Source: Anaerolineaceae bacterium (GTDB lineage Bacteria; Chloroflexota; Anaerolineae; Anaerolineales; Anaerolineaceae). From it: DNA of 58,911 bases. Made by a program: the position numbers and the translations under genes. Under the pieces are notes generated by a model that did no database searches, was not told where the DNA came from, and saw only the letters and a program-made list of their open reading frames with translations. The stretch covers positions 1-58,911 of the forward strand of contig JARKPB010000001.1 in NCBI GenBank assembly GCA_029975475.1. The letters run 5' to 3'. Of the stretch, positions 27,076-35,145 are shown piece after piece (positions within the stretch are counted from its first letter, which is position 1; each line of letters begins with the position of its first letter).

Positions 27076-28541
27076 AACTTTCGGGACCACTCTTTCGGCC
27101 AGCGTTCCACCACGACCTTCTTTTGTGTGAAGAATTCGACCGCGTCAATACCCTGGCCGTGCAAATCGCCAAAGAAGCTGTCCTTCCAGCCGCTGAAGGG
27201 AAAGAACGCCATCGGCGCGGCCACGCCGATGTTGATGCCGATGTTGCCCGCTTCGGCTTCGTAGCGGAACTTGCGCGCCGCTGCGCCGCTGGCGGTAAAC
27301 AGGCTGGCCTGATTTCCGTATGGGCTGCGGTTAAGCAGCGCTATCGCCTCGTCCAGGCTGTCCACATGCATGACGCCCAGCACCGGCCCGAAGATTTCCG
27401 TTCGCGCGATTTCGCTTTCCGGGGGTAAATCTAACAGCACGGTCGGGCGCACAAAGGTTCCCTTTTCATACCCGGGGATAACGGTGTTGCGGCCGTCCAC
27501 CGCCAGGCCAGCCCCTTCTGCCGCGCCGCGAGCGATCAGGCTTTCAATGCGCGACTTGCTGGCCGGGTTAATCACCGCGCCCATCTGGACGCCCTCCTCC
27601 AGGCCGTAGCCAACCCGCCGGCTGGCAGCCGCGTCGCAAATCCCTTCCGTGAAGGTCTGGCGCGCTTCGCCAACCGTCAGCGCCAGAGACGTGGCAAGAC
27701 AGCGCTGCCCGGCGCAGCCAAAAGCGGAGTCCGCGGTGATGCGCACCGCCATTTCCATGTCTGCGTCCGGAAGAATGACCACCGGGTTCTTGGCGCCCCC
27801 CTGCGCCTGAACGCGCTTTCCGTTTTCCGCCGCGCGTTGATAGATATAGCGCGCGACAGCGGACGAGCCAACAAAAGTGATGGCGCGGATGGCGGGGTGA
27901 TCCAGGATCGCGTCCACCGCTTCGCGCCCCCCGTTGACCAGATTGACCACACCGGCGGGCAGGTTAATTTCTTCCAGCAGGCTAAAAATCTGCTGCATGG
28001 TCAGGGGCACCTTTTCCGAGGGTTTAAGGATGTAGGTGTTCCCGCAGGCCAGCGCGTAGGGCAGATACCAGAAAGGAATCATGCCCGGAAAATTAAACGG
28101 CGCGATCGTGGCGCAGACGCCGACCGGCTGGCGCAGCAGAATCTCATCCACACCGGGAGCAATATCTTCAGCGATTTCACCCTTGGAAAGCATCGGGATA
28201 CCGCAGGCTACCTCAACATTTTCGATCGCCCGGCGCATCTCTCCGCGGGCTTCATCCAGAGTCTTGCCGCATTCCATGGTGATGGTGCGGGCAATCTCGT
28301 CCAGATGTCCTTCCAGCAGGGTTTTGAGGCGGAAGAGGAACTGAATGCGGTCCTGGGCGGGGGTGCGCCGCCAGGCGGGCAGTGCCCGCGCGGCAGCCTG
28401 AGCCGCCGCCGCGACATCGGCGGGGCCGCTGAAGGGAACAAGCGCCAGCGTTTCGCCCGTGGCGGGGTTAACCACCGGTTGACTCTGGTCGGCGCTGGCA
28501 GGCTGCCAGACGCCGTTAATGAAATTCGGCAGGATGTTCAT
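27072..28541 (-). CDS. mmsA: Methylmalonate-semialdehyde dehydrogenase (CoA-acylating), MmsA/IolA type
   Basis: A 489-residue aldehyde dehydrogenase of the CoA-acylating MMSDH class. Diagnostic parts are FINGVWQPA at the start, [28 protein letters not shown] and the active Cys in [11 protein letters not shown] at about residue 285. It converts methylmalonate or malonate semialdehyde to propionyl- or acetyl-CoA, the last step of valine and inositol breakdown. It is divergent from an IclR regulator and sits beside an IolD-like operon, which favours a sugar or cyclitol role. Its stop codon and that of the convergent phosphoesterase share the four bases CTAG. Confidence 0.9.
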   Translation of the reverse strand: MNILPNFINGVWQPASADQSQPVVNPATGETLALVPFSGPADVAAAAQAAARALPAWRRTPAQDRIQFLFRLKTLLEGHLDEIARTITMECGKTLDEARGEMRRAIENVEVACGIPMLSKGEIAEDIAPGVDEILLRQPVGVCATIAPFNFPGMIPFWYLPYALACGNTYILKPSEKVPLTMQQIFSLLEEINLPAGVVNLVNGGREAVDAILDHPAIRAITFVGSSAVARYIYQRAAENGKRVQAQGGAKNPVVILPDADMEMAVRITADSAFGCAGQRCLATSLALTVGEARQTFTEGICDAAASRRVGYGLEEGVQMGAVINPASKSRIESLIARGAAEGAGLAVDGRNTVIPGYEKGTFVRPTVLLDLPPESEIARTEIFGPVLGVMHVDSLDEAIALLNRSPYGNQASLFTASGAAARKFRYEAEAGNIGINIGVAAPMAFFPFSGWKDSFFGDLHGQGIDAVEFFTQKKVVVERWPKEWSRKF

Positions 28542-28573
28542 GGGAGACCTCGTGCAAAAAAGACCACCAGGAT

Positions 28574-28610
28574 ATTGCTAATTATACAACATAGTTGTAT
28601 AATTAGCAAT
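28574..28610. promoter_or_regulatory. Perfect 17-3-17 palindrome with two face-to-face promoters
   Basis: Arms ATTGCTAATTATACAAC (28574-28590) and its exact complement (28594-28610) flank ATA. On the plus strand TTGCTA (28575-28580), 17 nt, TATAAT (28598-28603) forms a promoter for iclR. By symmetry the minus strand has the same promoter for mmsA: TTGCTA 28609-28604, 17 nt, TATAAT 28586-28581. The two promoters occupy the same 37 bp. The plus transcript would start close to the iclR ATG at 28612, so iclR may be leaderless; the mmsA leader would be about 33 nt. Confidence 0.8.
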
Positions 28611-28611
28611 C

Positions 28612-29352
28612 ATGAGCGAAATTCAATCTTTAGCCCGCGGGCTGCGGATCCTTAACCTGCTTGGCCAGACCCCTGAAGGAATCAGTATTACCGAACTGGC
28701 TGATCACCTGGGTGTGGACAAAGGCAGCGCTTCGCGCCTGGTGGCCACCCTGGCCGCCCAGGGGTTTGTGGAAAAAGATGAGGTCAGCCGGCGTTACCGC
28801 CTCGGCCCGCAGGTGGTCAGCCTGAGCCGCAGCGTCCTGACCCGCCTGTCGCTGCGCGAAGCGGCCAAGCCCTATTTGCGTCAATTAATGGAACGCAGCG
28901 GCGAGTGCGCCCATCTGGCGGTGGCGGCGCAGGGGAAAGCGCTGTACATTGACCAGGTCGAATCTCCGGCCACCCTGCGGGTGAACGCCCAGGTCGGCAC
29001 GATGAATCCCCTGCACTGCACCTCGCTGGGCAAAGTACTGCTGGCATTTGGCGCGGCCGAGTTTCCTGATGCGCTGGAAGCCTACACACCGCGCACCATC
29101 ACCGATCCGGTCATGCTGCGCGCGCATCTGGACCAGGTCCGTCAGGCGGGGTATGCCCTGGATGATGAAGAATTTGATCTGGGCGTGCGCTGCCTGGCAG
29201 CGCCGGTGTTTGATTTTCGCGGTAAGGTGATCGGCGCAATCGGTATTTCCGGCCCGGCCACGCGGATGTCTCTGGAACGAATTCCCGAACTGGCCGCCGG
29301 GGTGGTGGATACCGCCCGCGCGCTTTCCGAACGCATGATCTCTTCGCGTTAA
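28612..29352 (+). CDS. IclR-family transcriptional regulator
   Basis: A 246-residue IclR protein. The winged HTH covers about residues 5-65 (RGLRILNLLGQTPEGISITELADHLGVDKGSASRLVATLAAQGFVEKD). The effector domain follows with ECAHLAVAAQGKALYIDQVESPATLRVNAQVG, then LHCTSLGKVLLAF and FRGKVIGAIGISGPATRM, which are family hallmarks. It should bind the palindrome just upstream and control itself, mmsA and the downstream sugar operon. Effector unknown, likely an intermediate of the pathway. Confidence 0.92.
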   Translation: MSEIQSLARGLRILNLLGQTPEGISITELADHLGVDKGSASRLVATLAAQGFVEKDEVSRRYRLGPQVVSLSRSVLTRLSLREAAKPYLRQLMERSGECAHLAVAAQGKALYIDQVESPATLRVNAQVGTMNPLHCTSLGKVLLAFGAAEFPDALEAYTPRTITDPVMLRAHLDQVRQAGYALDDEEFDLGVRCLAAPVFDFRGKVIGAIGISGPATRMSLERIPELAAGVVDTARALSERMISSR

Positions 29353-29356
29353 TCTG

Positions 29357-29385
29357 CGTCCGCGGTGCTTTCGCGGGCGTTTTTT
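29357..29385 (+). terminator. Terminator after iclR
   Basis: CGTCCGCG (29357-29364) / CGCGGGCG (29372-29379), an 8-bp stem with one wobble pair, followed by six T. It separates iclR transcription from the operon that begins at 29438. Confidence 0.8.
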
Positions 29386-29399
29386 GCGGGCATGGTAAG

Positions 29400-29424
29400 A
29401 CAACAATGTTGCGTAATACGCAAC
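29400..29424. promoter_or_regulatory. Tandem CAAC/GTTG operator before the IolD-like operon
   Basis: ACAAC-AAT-GTTG (29400-29411) is followed without gap by a perfect 8-1-8 palindrome GTTGCGTA-A-TACGCAAC (29408-29424). The ACAAC-N3-GTTG core also forms the centre of the mmsA/iclR palindrome (ACAAC-ATA-GTTGT, 28586-28598). A shared site for the same IclR regulator is the simplest reading. No clear -35/-10 pair was found here. Confidence 0.55.
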
Positions 29425-29437
29425 AAAAGGCGGTGAA

Positions 29438-31291
29438 ATGTCCCTAAAGCCCTCTCCTTCTCAACTGGCCGCCCAACGCGCTGAACACGCCGCCGCTTTG
29501 CGGGACGGCAGCCTGCCGCGCCGGCTGGATTTGACCCTTTCCGAAGCGCTGGTGATAGGTCTGCTGCGTCAGGGTGTGCGCACCTTTTTTACCGTTTTTG
29601 GACATGGCTCAACCGAAATTGGCGAAGTGCTGCGGATTTACGCCCAGAGCGGTTTGCTGCGCGTGTTTGGCCTGCGCAGTGAAATTGAAGCCTCGCACGC
29701 GGCGGCAGCGCTGCGCTGGGTGCGGGGGGAGAAAGCCGCTGTGGTAACCTCGATCGGCCCCGGCGCGCTGCAAGCCCTGGCCGCCTCGCTGGCGCCTGCG
29801 TCAGACGGCCTGGGGGTCTGGTACCTGTTTGGTGACGAGACCAGCGAAGATGAAGGCTACAATATGCAGCAAATTCCGCGCGCCGAACAGGGACTGTTTC
29901 TGCGGCTGGCGGCCAGTATGGGCAGCGCCTACAGTCTGCACACGCCGCTGGCGCTTGCCGCCGCCCTTGCGCGCGGCGCGCAGGCTGTGGATCACCCCTA
30001 CCGTCCATCGCCTTTCTATCTCCTGCTGCCGATGAACACCCAGGCTGCCTGGCTGGAGGACTTTAACCTTGACGAACTGCCGGAATGCCAGGTCCTGCGC
30101 CCGGGTCCGGCCAGCGGTGATTACCGGCAGGCAGCCGAGTGGATCCAGTCAGCCCGCCGCGTGCTGGTCAAAGTTGGCGGCGGGGGCCGCGGCGCCGGCA
30201 GGCAGCTCGCAACCCTGCTGGAGCGTTCCGGCGGTGTGCTGGTGCACACGCCGCTGGCCAGCGGCTGCATTCCATACAGCCACCCCCGCAACATGACGGT
30301 CGGGGGTTCTAAAGGGTCACTTCCCGGAAATTTCGCTATGGAAAACGCCGACCTGCTGATCGCTGTCGGCACGCGCGCGGTCTGCCAGTCGGATTGTTCG
30401 CGCACCGGTTACCCGCACGTTGAGCGGGTGATCAATCTGAATGCTGATCCTGCCGATGCGCTGCATTACAACCGCACGCTGGCGCTGCTCGGCGACATCG
30501 AAGCAACCCTGGAACAGTTAAATCAGGTTCTATCCGCGCCCGCCGCTGCCAAAGAAGCCTGGCTGGCAGACTGTGCCCGAGTTAAAGAGGAATGGCAGAC
30601 GTTCAAAGCGGAACGCGCTTCTAATCCGACTTTGTATGATCCCTACTGGGGCACGGAAGTATTAACGCAGCCGGCTGCCATCCTGACCGCTTCGGCCTGG
30701 GCGCGCCAGACAGGCGCGGTCAGTTTCTTTGACGCCGGGGATGTGCAGGCCAACGGTTTTCAAATTGTCGAGGATGATACCCCTTACCAGACCTTTACCG
30801 AGAGCGGGGCATCTTATATGGGGTTCGCGGTATCCGCCTTGCTGGCCAGCGCGGCGGCCAGCCAGCCATTTTACGGCCTGGCGTTCACCGGGGACGGTTC
30901 GTTTACCATGAATCCGCAAATCTTGATCGACGGGGTTGAACACGGCGCGCGCGGTTGTATTCTCCTGCTGGATAACGGGCGCATGAGCGCGATCAGCGGT
31001 TTGCAGCAGGCACAGTACGGCCAGGAATTCGCCACCTGGAACACGTTGAAGATCGATTACCTCTCCTGGGCGCGCGGTGTGCCTGGCGTGTTGGCGCTGG
31101 ACGGCGGGCGAACGCCGCATTCGCTGCGAGCGGCTCTGGATCAGGCTTTTGCCCATCCCGGCCTGTCGCTCATCCATCTGCCGGTCTATTACGGGCCGCA
31201 TCCGCTGGGAGGCATGGGGGTGTACGGGCGCTGGAATGTGGGCAACTGGTGTGATGATGTTCAGACGCTGCGGCATCAAATTGGGCTCTAA
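29438..31291 (+). CDS. IolD-like ThDP-dependent C-C hydrolase
   Basis: A 617-residue ThDP enzyme related to 3D-trihydroxycyclohexane-1,2-dione acylhydrolase (IolD). Matches to IolD are TVFGHGSTEIGEVL near residue 50, the cofactor-activating Glu in GLRSEIEASHAAAAL, TSIGPGALQALAASLA, VGGGGRGAGRQLATL in the middle domain, and the ThDP/Mg motif GDGSFTMNP with the Asn in LLLDNGRMS near residues 487-515. Its end (GVYGRWNVGNW) also resembles IolD. IolD opens a cyclic 1,2-diketone ring. The real substrate may differ because iolB, iolC, iolE and iolJ are absent nearby. First gene of a six-gene operon. Confidence 0.8.
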   Translation: MSLKPSPSQLAAQRAEHAAALRDGSLPRRLDLTLSEALVIGLLRQGVRTFFTVFGHGSTEIGEVLRIYAQSGLLRVFGLRSEIEASHAAAALRWVRGEKAAVVTSIGPGALQALAASLAPASDGLGVWYLFGDETSEDEGYNMQQIPRAEQGLFLRLAASMGSAYSLHTPLALAAALARGAQAVDHPYRPSPFYLLLPMNTQAAWLEDFNLDELPECQVLRPGPASGDYRQAAEWIQSARRVLVKVGGGGRGAGRQLATLLERSGGVLVHTPLASGCIPYSHPRNMTVGGSKGSLPGNFAMENADLLIAVGTRAVCQSDCSRTGYPHVERVINLNADPADALHYNRTLALLGDIEATLEQLNQVLSAPAAAKEAWLADCARVKEEWQTFKAERASNPTLYDPYWGTEVLTQPAAILTASAWARQTGAVSFFDAGDVQANGFQIVEDDTPYQTFTESGASYMGFAVSALLASAAASQPFYGLAFTGDGSFTMNPQILIDGVEHGARGCILLLDNGRMSAISGLQQAQYGQEFATWNTLKIDYLSWARGVPGVLALDGGRTPHSLRAALDQAFAHPGLSLIHLPVYYGPHPLGGMGVYGRWNVGNWCDDVQTLRHQIGL

Positions 31292-31320
31292 GCCAGGCTG
31301 CGGCAAAAAAGCGAGGTGAA

Positions 31321-32163
31321 ATGAAAATATTGACTCCTGAAGAAATCAGCCGGTTAGAAGAAATCGCGCGCCAGCTGCGCGCGGACAGCCTGCGCCTGAT
31401 CCACCGACGCGGGGCGGGGCACCCCGGCGGCGCGCTTTCGGCAGCCGAGATCATGGCCGCGCTATATTTTCAGGTCCTGCGGGTTGATCCGCAGCGCCCG
31501 GACTGGCCGGAGCGGGACCGCTTTATCCTCTCGAAAGGGCACGCTTCGGCGGTGCTGTATGCCGCTCTGGCGCGGCGCGGTTTCTTTAACCTGGCCGAAC
31601 TGGATAACTGGGGCGAAGTGGATTGCCCGCACCAGGGTCATCCGGACCGCTTCAAAACCCCCGGCGTGGAGATGACCAGCGGAATCCTTGGCCATGGTGT
31701 GGCTGTCGGGGCGGGTCTGGCATTGGCAGCCCGGCTGGATCATGCCGCCTGGCGCACCTATGTGCTGCTGGGCGACGGCGAATGCCAGGCCGGGCTGGTC
31801 TGGGAGGGCGCCGCGGCAGCGGCAAAGTACAGACTGTCCACTCTGACCGCGCTGGTGGATTACAACGATGTCCAGCTGGACGGGCCGGTGCATGAAGTGA
31901 TGCCGGTTGAACCGCTGGCAGCAAAATGGCGCGCCTGGGGCTGGCATGTCCTGGAGATCAACGGGCACAATGTCCGTCAGGTGGTCGAGGGGCTGCAAAC
32001 CGCCGCTGAGATCCACGATCGGCCGACCGTGCTGATCTGCCACACGACCAAAGGCAAAGGTGTATCGTATATGGAAAATCAATCCTACTGGCACGGCAAT
32101 GTTCCCAACGCCGATCAGCTGCGCCAGGCGCTGGTTGAACTGGGGGAGGTGCAGAATGGCTGA
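31321..32163 (+). CDS. Transketolase, N-terminal subunit
   Basis: A 280-residue protein equal to the ThDP-binding first third of transketolase: HRRGAGHPGGALSAAEIMAALYF, RDRFILSKGHASAVLYAAL, GILGHGVAVGAGLALAARL and the ThDP/Mg motif GDGECQAGLVWEGAAAAAKY with the later NDVQLDG. Split transketolases of this kind are common in anaerobes and in specialised sugar pathways. The next gene encodes the remaining two domains and overlaps it by 8 nt, so the subunits are made together. GAGG lies just before the ATG. Confidence 0.92.
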   Translation: MKILTPEEISRLEEIARQLRADSLRLIHRRGAGHPGGALSAAEIMAALYFQVLRVDPQRPDWPERDRFILSKGHASAVLYAALARRGFFNLAELDNWGEVDCPHQGHPDRFKTPGVEMTSGILGHGVAVGAGLALAARLDHAAWRTYVLLGDGECQAGLVWEGAAAAAKYRLSTLTALVDYNDVQLDGPVHEVMPVEPLAAKWRAWGWHVLEINGHNVRQVVEGLQTAAEIHDRPTVLICHTTKGKGVSYMENQSYWHGNVPNADQLRQALVELGEVQNG

Positions 32164-33112
32164 ACTTTCCATGCGTGAAGCGTACGGCCGCGCTCTGGCA
32201 GAATACGGCGCGCAAAATGAGCGGGTGGTCGCCGTGGATGTGGATACCGCCGCTTCGACTCTCTCCATCTTTTTTGCCCAGAAATACCCCGATCGCTTTT
32301 TTAATGTCGGTATTGCCGAACCCTGCATGGTTGATATTGGCGTGGGGCTGGCGCTGGGAGGGTATATCCCGTTTATTAATGGGTTCGCTTCCCTCCTTTC
32401 GCTGCGCGCGCTGGAACAGATCCGCACAGCGGTTTGTTACGCGCGCACCAACGTCAAGATCGCGGCCAGTTACGCCGGGCTTTCGGATTTCAAAGACGGC
32501 GCCACGCACTACTCGATCACCGATCTGGCCAACCTGCGCGCCCTGCCGGAGATGACGGTTATCGTTCCGGCTGACGCTGCCCAGTCGGCGGCCTGGGTGC
32601 CGCTGGCTGCCGCGTTTGAAGGTCCGCTGTATTTGCGCCTGAACCGCGCCGGGGCGCTGCCGGCCTATCAACCGGGCATGCCCCTGCAAATTGGTAAAGG
32701 CCTGACCCATCGCCCTGGCCGCGATTTAACCCTGGCCGCCTGCGGGGCGATGGTGGGGCGCAGCCTGCTGGCCGCCGAACAGCTGGCTTCGCAGGGAATT
32801 GACGCGCGGGTGATTGAACTGCACACGCTCAAGCCGCTGGACCGCGAATTGATTGCTCAGGCCGCGGAAGAGACCGGCGCGCTGGTTACCGCTGAGGAGC
32901 ACTCGATCATCGGCGGCCTGGGCAGCGCGGTGGCTGAAGCGCTGGCCGAGACCTGCCCGGTTCCGCTCGAACGGGTCGGAATTCGAGATCATTTCTGCCC
33001 GACCGGCCGCGACCCGGACCGGCTGATGGACGCCTGCGGGCTGGCTGTGGCGGATATCACCGCCGCCGCGCAGCGCGTCCTGCGGCGTAAACAATCCGGG
33101 ATGAAACAATAA
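32156..33112 (+). CDS. Transketolase, C-terminal subunit
   Basis: A 318-residue protein with the pyrimidine-binding and C-terminal domains of transketolase: SMREAYGRALAEYG, FFNVGIAEPCMVDIGVGLALGGYIPFINGF (with the catalytic Glu of IAE), DGATHYSITDLANLRALPEMTV, then VTAEEHSIIGGLGSAVAEAL. The ATG at 32156 is supported by GGGGAGGT upstream and by the overlap with the N-terminal subunit. The pair moves a two-carbon ketol unit between sugar phosphates or analogues. Pathway role is inferred from neighbours. Confidence 0.92.
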   Translation: MAELSMREAYGRALAEYGAQNERVVAVDVDTAASTLSIFFAQKYPDRFFNVGIAEPCMVDIGVGLALGGYIPFINGFASLLSLRALEQIRTAVCYARTNVKIAASYAGLSDFKDGATHYSITDLANLRALPEMTVIVPADAAQSAAWVPLAAAFEGPLYLRLNRAGALPAYQPGMPLQIGKGLTHRPGRDLTLAACGAMVGRSLLAAEQLASQGIDARVIELHTLKPLDRELIAQAAEETGALVTAEEHSIIGGLGSAVAEALAETCPVPLERVGIRDHFCPTGRDPDRLMDACGLAVADITAAAQRVLRRKQSGMKQ

Positions 33113-33121
33113 GGAGGCTGC

Positions 33122-33748
33122 ATGAAAATCGCTGTGATCAACGAGATCTCCGCCGCCGACCGCAACGCGGATATCCTGCGGGCGCTGGAAGGACGCGGAC
33201 ACGAGCTGTTCAACCTGGGAAACACGTCCTCCGGCGATTCCCCCGCGCTGCTGTATATCCACACCGGGTTGATGGCCGCCCTCTCGCTTGACCTGGGCCT
33301 TGTTGATTTTGTGGTTGGCGGCTGCGGTACCGGTCAGGGATTCTTGAACGCGGTCATGCAGTATCCCGGGGTGTGCTGCGGGCATCTGCTCACCCCGCTG
33401 GACGCTTTCCTCTTCGCGCGGATTAACGCTGGCAACTGCGTCTCGCTGGCGCTCAATCAGGGATACGGGTGGGCTGGAGAGGTAAATTTGCGCCTGATTT
33501 TTGATCAGCTCTTTTCTCCTGAAACCGGCGCCGGCTACCCGCCTACCCGGGCTGAGCCCCAGCGCCAGGGGCGCGAACTGCTGGGGCAGATTTCAACCGC
33601 GGCTCACCGCCCCTTCTCTGAAATTCTTTTCGCGCTGCCAGAGGCGGTCTCGCGCCCGGCGCTGACCTTCCCGGCTTTTCGCGCTGTTCTTGAAACCAGC
33701 CTTCAGAACCGGGCTGATTTACGGGCCTGGCTGTCCAACCTGATCTGA
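33122..33748 (+). CDS. RpiB/LacA/LacB-family sugar(-phosphate) isomerase
   Basis: A 208-residue isomerase. MKIAVINEIS starts the Rossmann-like fold and VDFVVGGCGTGQGFLNAVMQYPGVCCGHLLTPLDA contains the RpiB-type GCGTGxG loop with a Cys where the catalytic Cys of RpiB sits. It is longer than ribose-5-phosphate isomerase B (about 150 residues), because of an extra C-terminal region of roughly 60 residues, and belongs to the longer subfamily found in specialised sugar operons. Substrate is not known. It is 9 nt after the transketolase C-terminal subunit gene. Confidence 0.85.
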   Translation: MKIAVINEISAADRNADILRALEGRGHELFNLGNTSSGDSPALLYIHTGLMAALSLDLGLVDFVVGGCGTGQGFLNAVMQYPGVCCGHLLTPLDAFLFARINAGNCVSLALNQGYGWAGEVNLRLIFDQLFSPETGAGYPPTRAEPQRQGRELLGQISTAAHRPFSEILFALPEAVSRPALTFPAFRAVLETSLQNRADLRAWLSNLI

Positions 33749-33762
33749 GAGGAGACTACCGA

Positions 33763-35127
33763 ATGGCCACATCATCGGGTAAGTTGCGTACGCGTACCAA
33801 GATTTTTTACGGGATTGGCGACCTTGGCAACGCGGTTGTAAATTCAGCGGTCCAGTTTTTTCTGATGAAGTTTTACACCGACGCGGCTCTGGTGCTGCCG
33901 TCACTGGCTGGCAACGCCCTGCTGATCGGCAAACTGTGGGATGCGGTCAATGACCCGCTCTTCGGCTGGTTCACCGACCGCACCAATTCGCGTTTTGGCA
34001 AACGGCGCGTTTTTATGCTGTTCGGAGCAGTACCGCTGGGGATTTCGGTTGCTCTGCTCTGGTTTGTCCCGCCCGCCGACCGCATCTTAACGTTTATCTG
34101 GATCGCTTTCACTTTCATCCTGTTTGATACCATCTGGACCCTGACCAACGTCCCGTATTACGCGCTGACCTCGGAGCTGACCGATGATTACGATGAGCGC
34201 TCCAGCCTGACCACCTACCGCATGGTAATGGCCGTGCCCGCTTATCTGATCGGCGCCGCGCTCACCCCGGCCATCGTTGGCCTGTTCGCCGTGCAGCGCA
34301 GCGGTTATGGGTTCATTGGAATCGCCTACGGCGTTCTGGCCGCCGCTGCCCTGCTCATCTCGGCATCCGGGCTGCGCGAGCGGCAGGGGCGGGCGGTAGC
34401 CGCGCCCGAGCCTTCGCCGTTCAAGTCCCTGGGTGTCGCGCTGAAGAATAAGCCCTTTGTGCGCCTGTGCATCCTGTACTTCACCCTGAATATTTCCTTC
34501 GCTTTCTGCAAAATCTTGATGGCTTATTATGTCGAGTACCACCTCTTGATGAAAGAACAGATCTCGCTGGCGATGGGTTTAATGCTTATCTGCGTGACCA
34601 TCTCGCTGCCCTTCTGGCAGTGGCTGGGCCGCAAGATGGACAAAGGCCCGGTGTACGCTATTGGGATGGGCATCGGCGCGGTAGCGGTGCTGATCACCTT
34701 CTTTCTGCCCCATCAGCCGACCAATTTTCTTTTCGTCCTCTTTGCCCTGGTTGGTTTTGGTTTCGCGGTGAACTGGATTTATCCCTGGGCGATGGTAGCG
34801 GACGTGGCAGATTACGACCGCGCCGAGACCGGCCAGCAGCGCAGCGGCATGTATTACGGGGTGTGGGGTCTGGCCACGAAAATTTCTGAAGCCCTTGCCC
34901 TGGCTGCGGTTGGCTGGATCCTGACGGCTTTCAATTATGTGCCCAATGTGGCTCAAAGCGAACACACGCTGCTTGGCATTCGCCTGTTCTTTGGGCTGGT
35001 GCCGGCCGTGTGCATCTTTATCACCCTGCCGTTTTTGTTTACCTATCCGATCACACGCCAGCGTCACGCTGAAGTGCGCGCCAGGCTGGACGCGATGGAT
35101 GCGGCGGCAGGCGCCGTTGAAAAATAA
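33763..35127 (+). CDS. GPH-family sugar:cation symporter (MFS)
   Basis: A 454-residue protein with about 12 membrane segments. GNALLIGKLWDAVNDPLFGWFTDRTNSRFGKRRVFMLFGAVPLG is the hallmark of glycoside-pentoside-hexuronide:cation symporters (with the conserved Asp of WDAVNDP and the FGKRR loop), and TSELTDDYDERSSLTTYRM is a second family motif. It should import the substrate of this operon, driven by H+ or Na+. GAGAGGAGAC precedes the ATG. Confidence 0.9.
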   Translation: MATSSGKLRTRTKIFYGIGDLGNAVVNSAVQFFLMKFYTDAALVLPSLAGNALLIGKLWDAVNDPLFGWFTDRTNSRFGKRRVFMLFGAVPLGISVALLWFVPPADRILTFIWIAFTFILFDTIWTLTNVPYYALTSELTDDYDERSSLTTYRMVMAVPAYLIGAALTPAIVGLFAVQRSGYGFIGIAYGVLAAAALLISASGLRERQGRAVAAPEPSPFKSLGVALKNKPFVRLCILYFTLNISFAFCKILMAYYVEYHLLMKEQISLAMGLMLICVTISLPFWQWLGRKMDKGPVYAIGMGIGAVAVLITFFLPHQPTNFLFVLFALVGFGFAVNWIYPWAMVADVADYDRAETGQQRSGMYYGVWGLATKISEALALAAVGWILTAFNYVPNVAQSEHTLLGIRLFFGLVPAVCIFITLPFLFTYPITRQRHAEVRARLDAMDAAAGAVEK

Positions 35128-35145
35128 AACCGCGGGAGGGATTTA

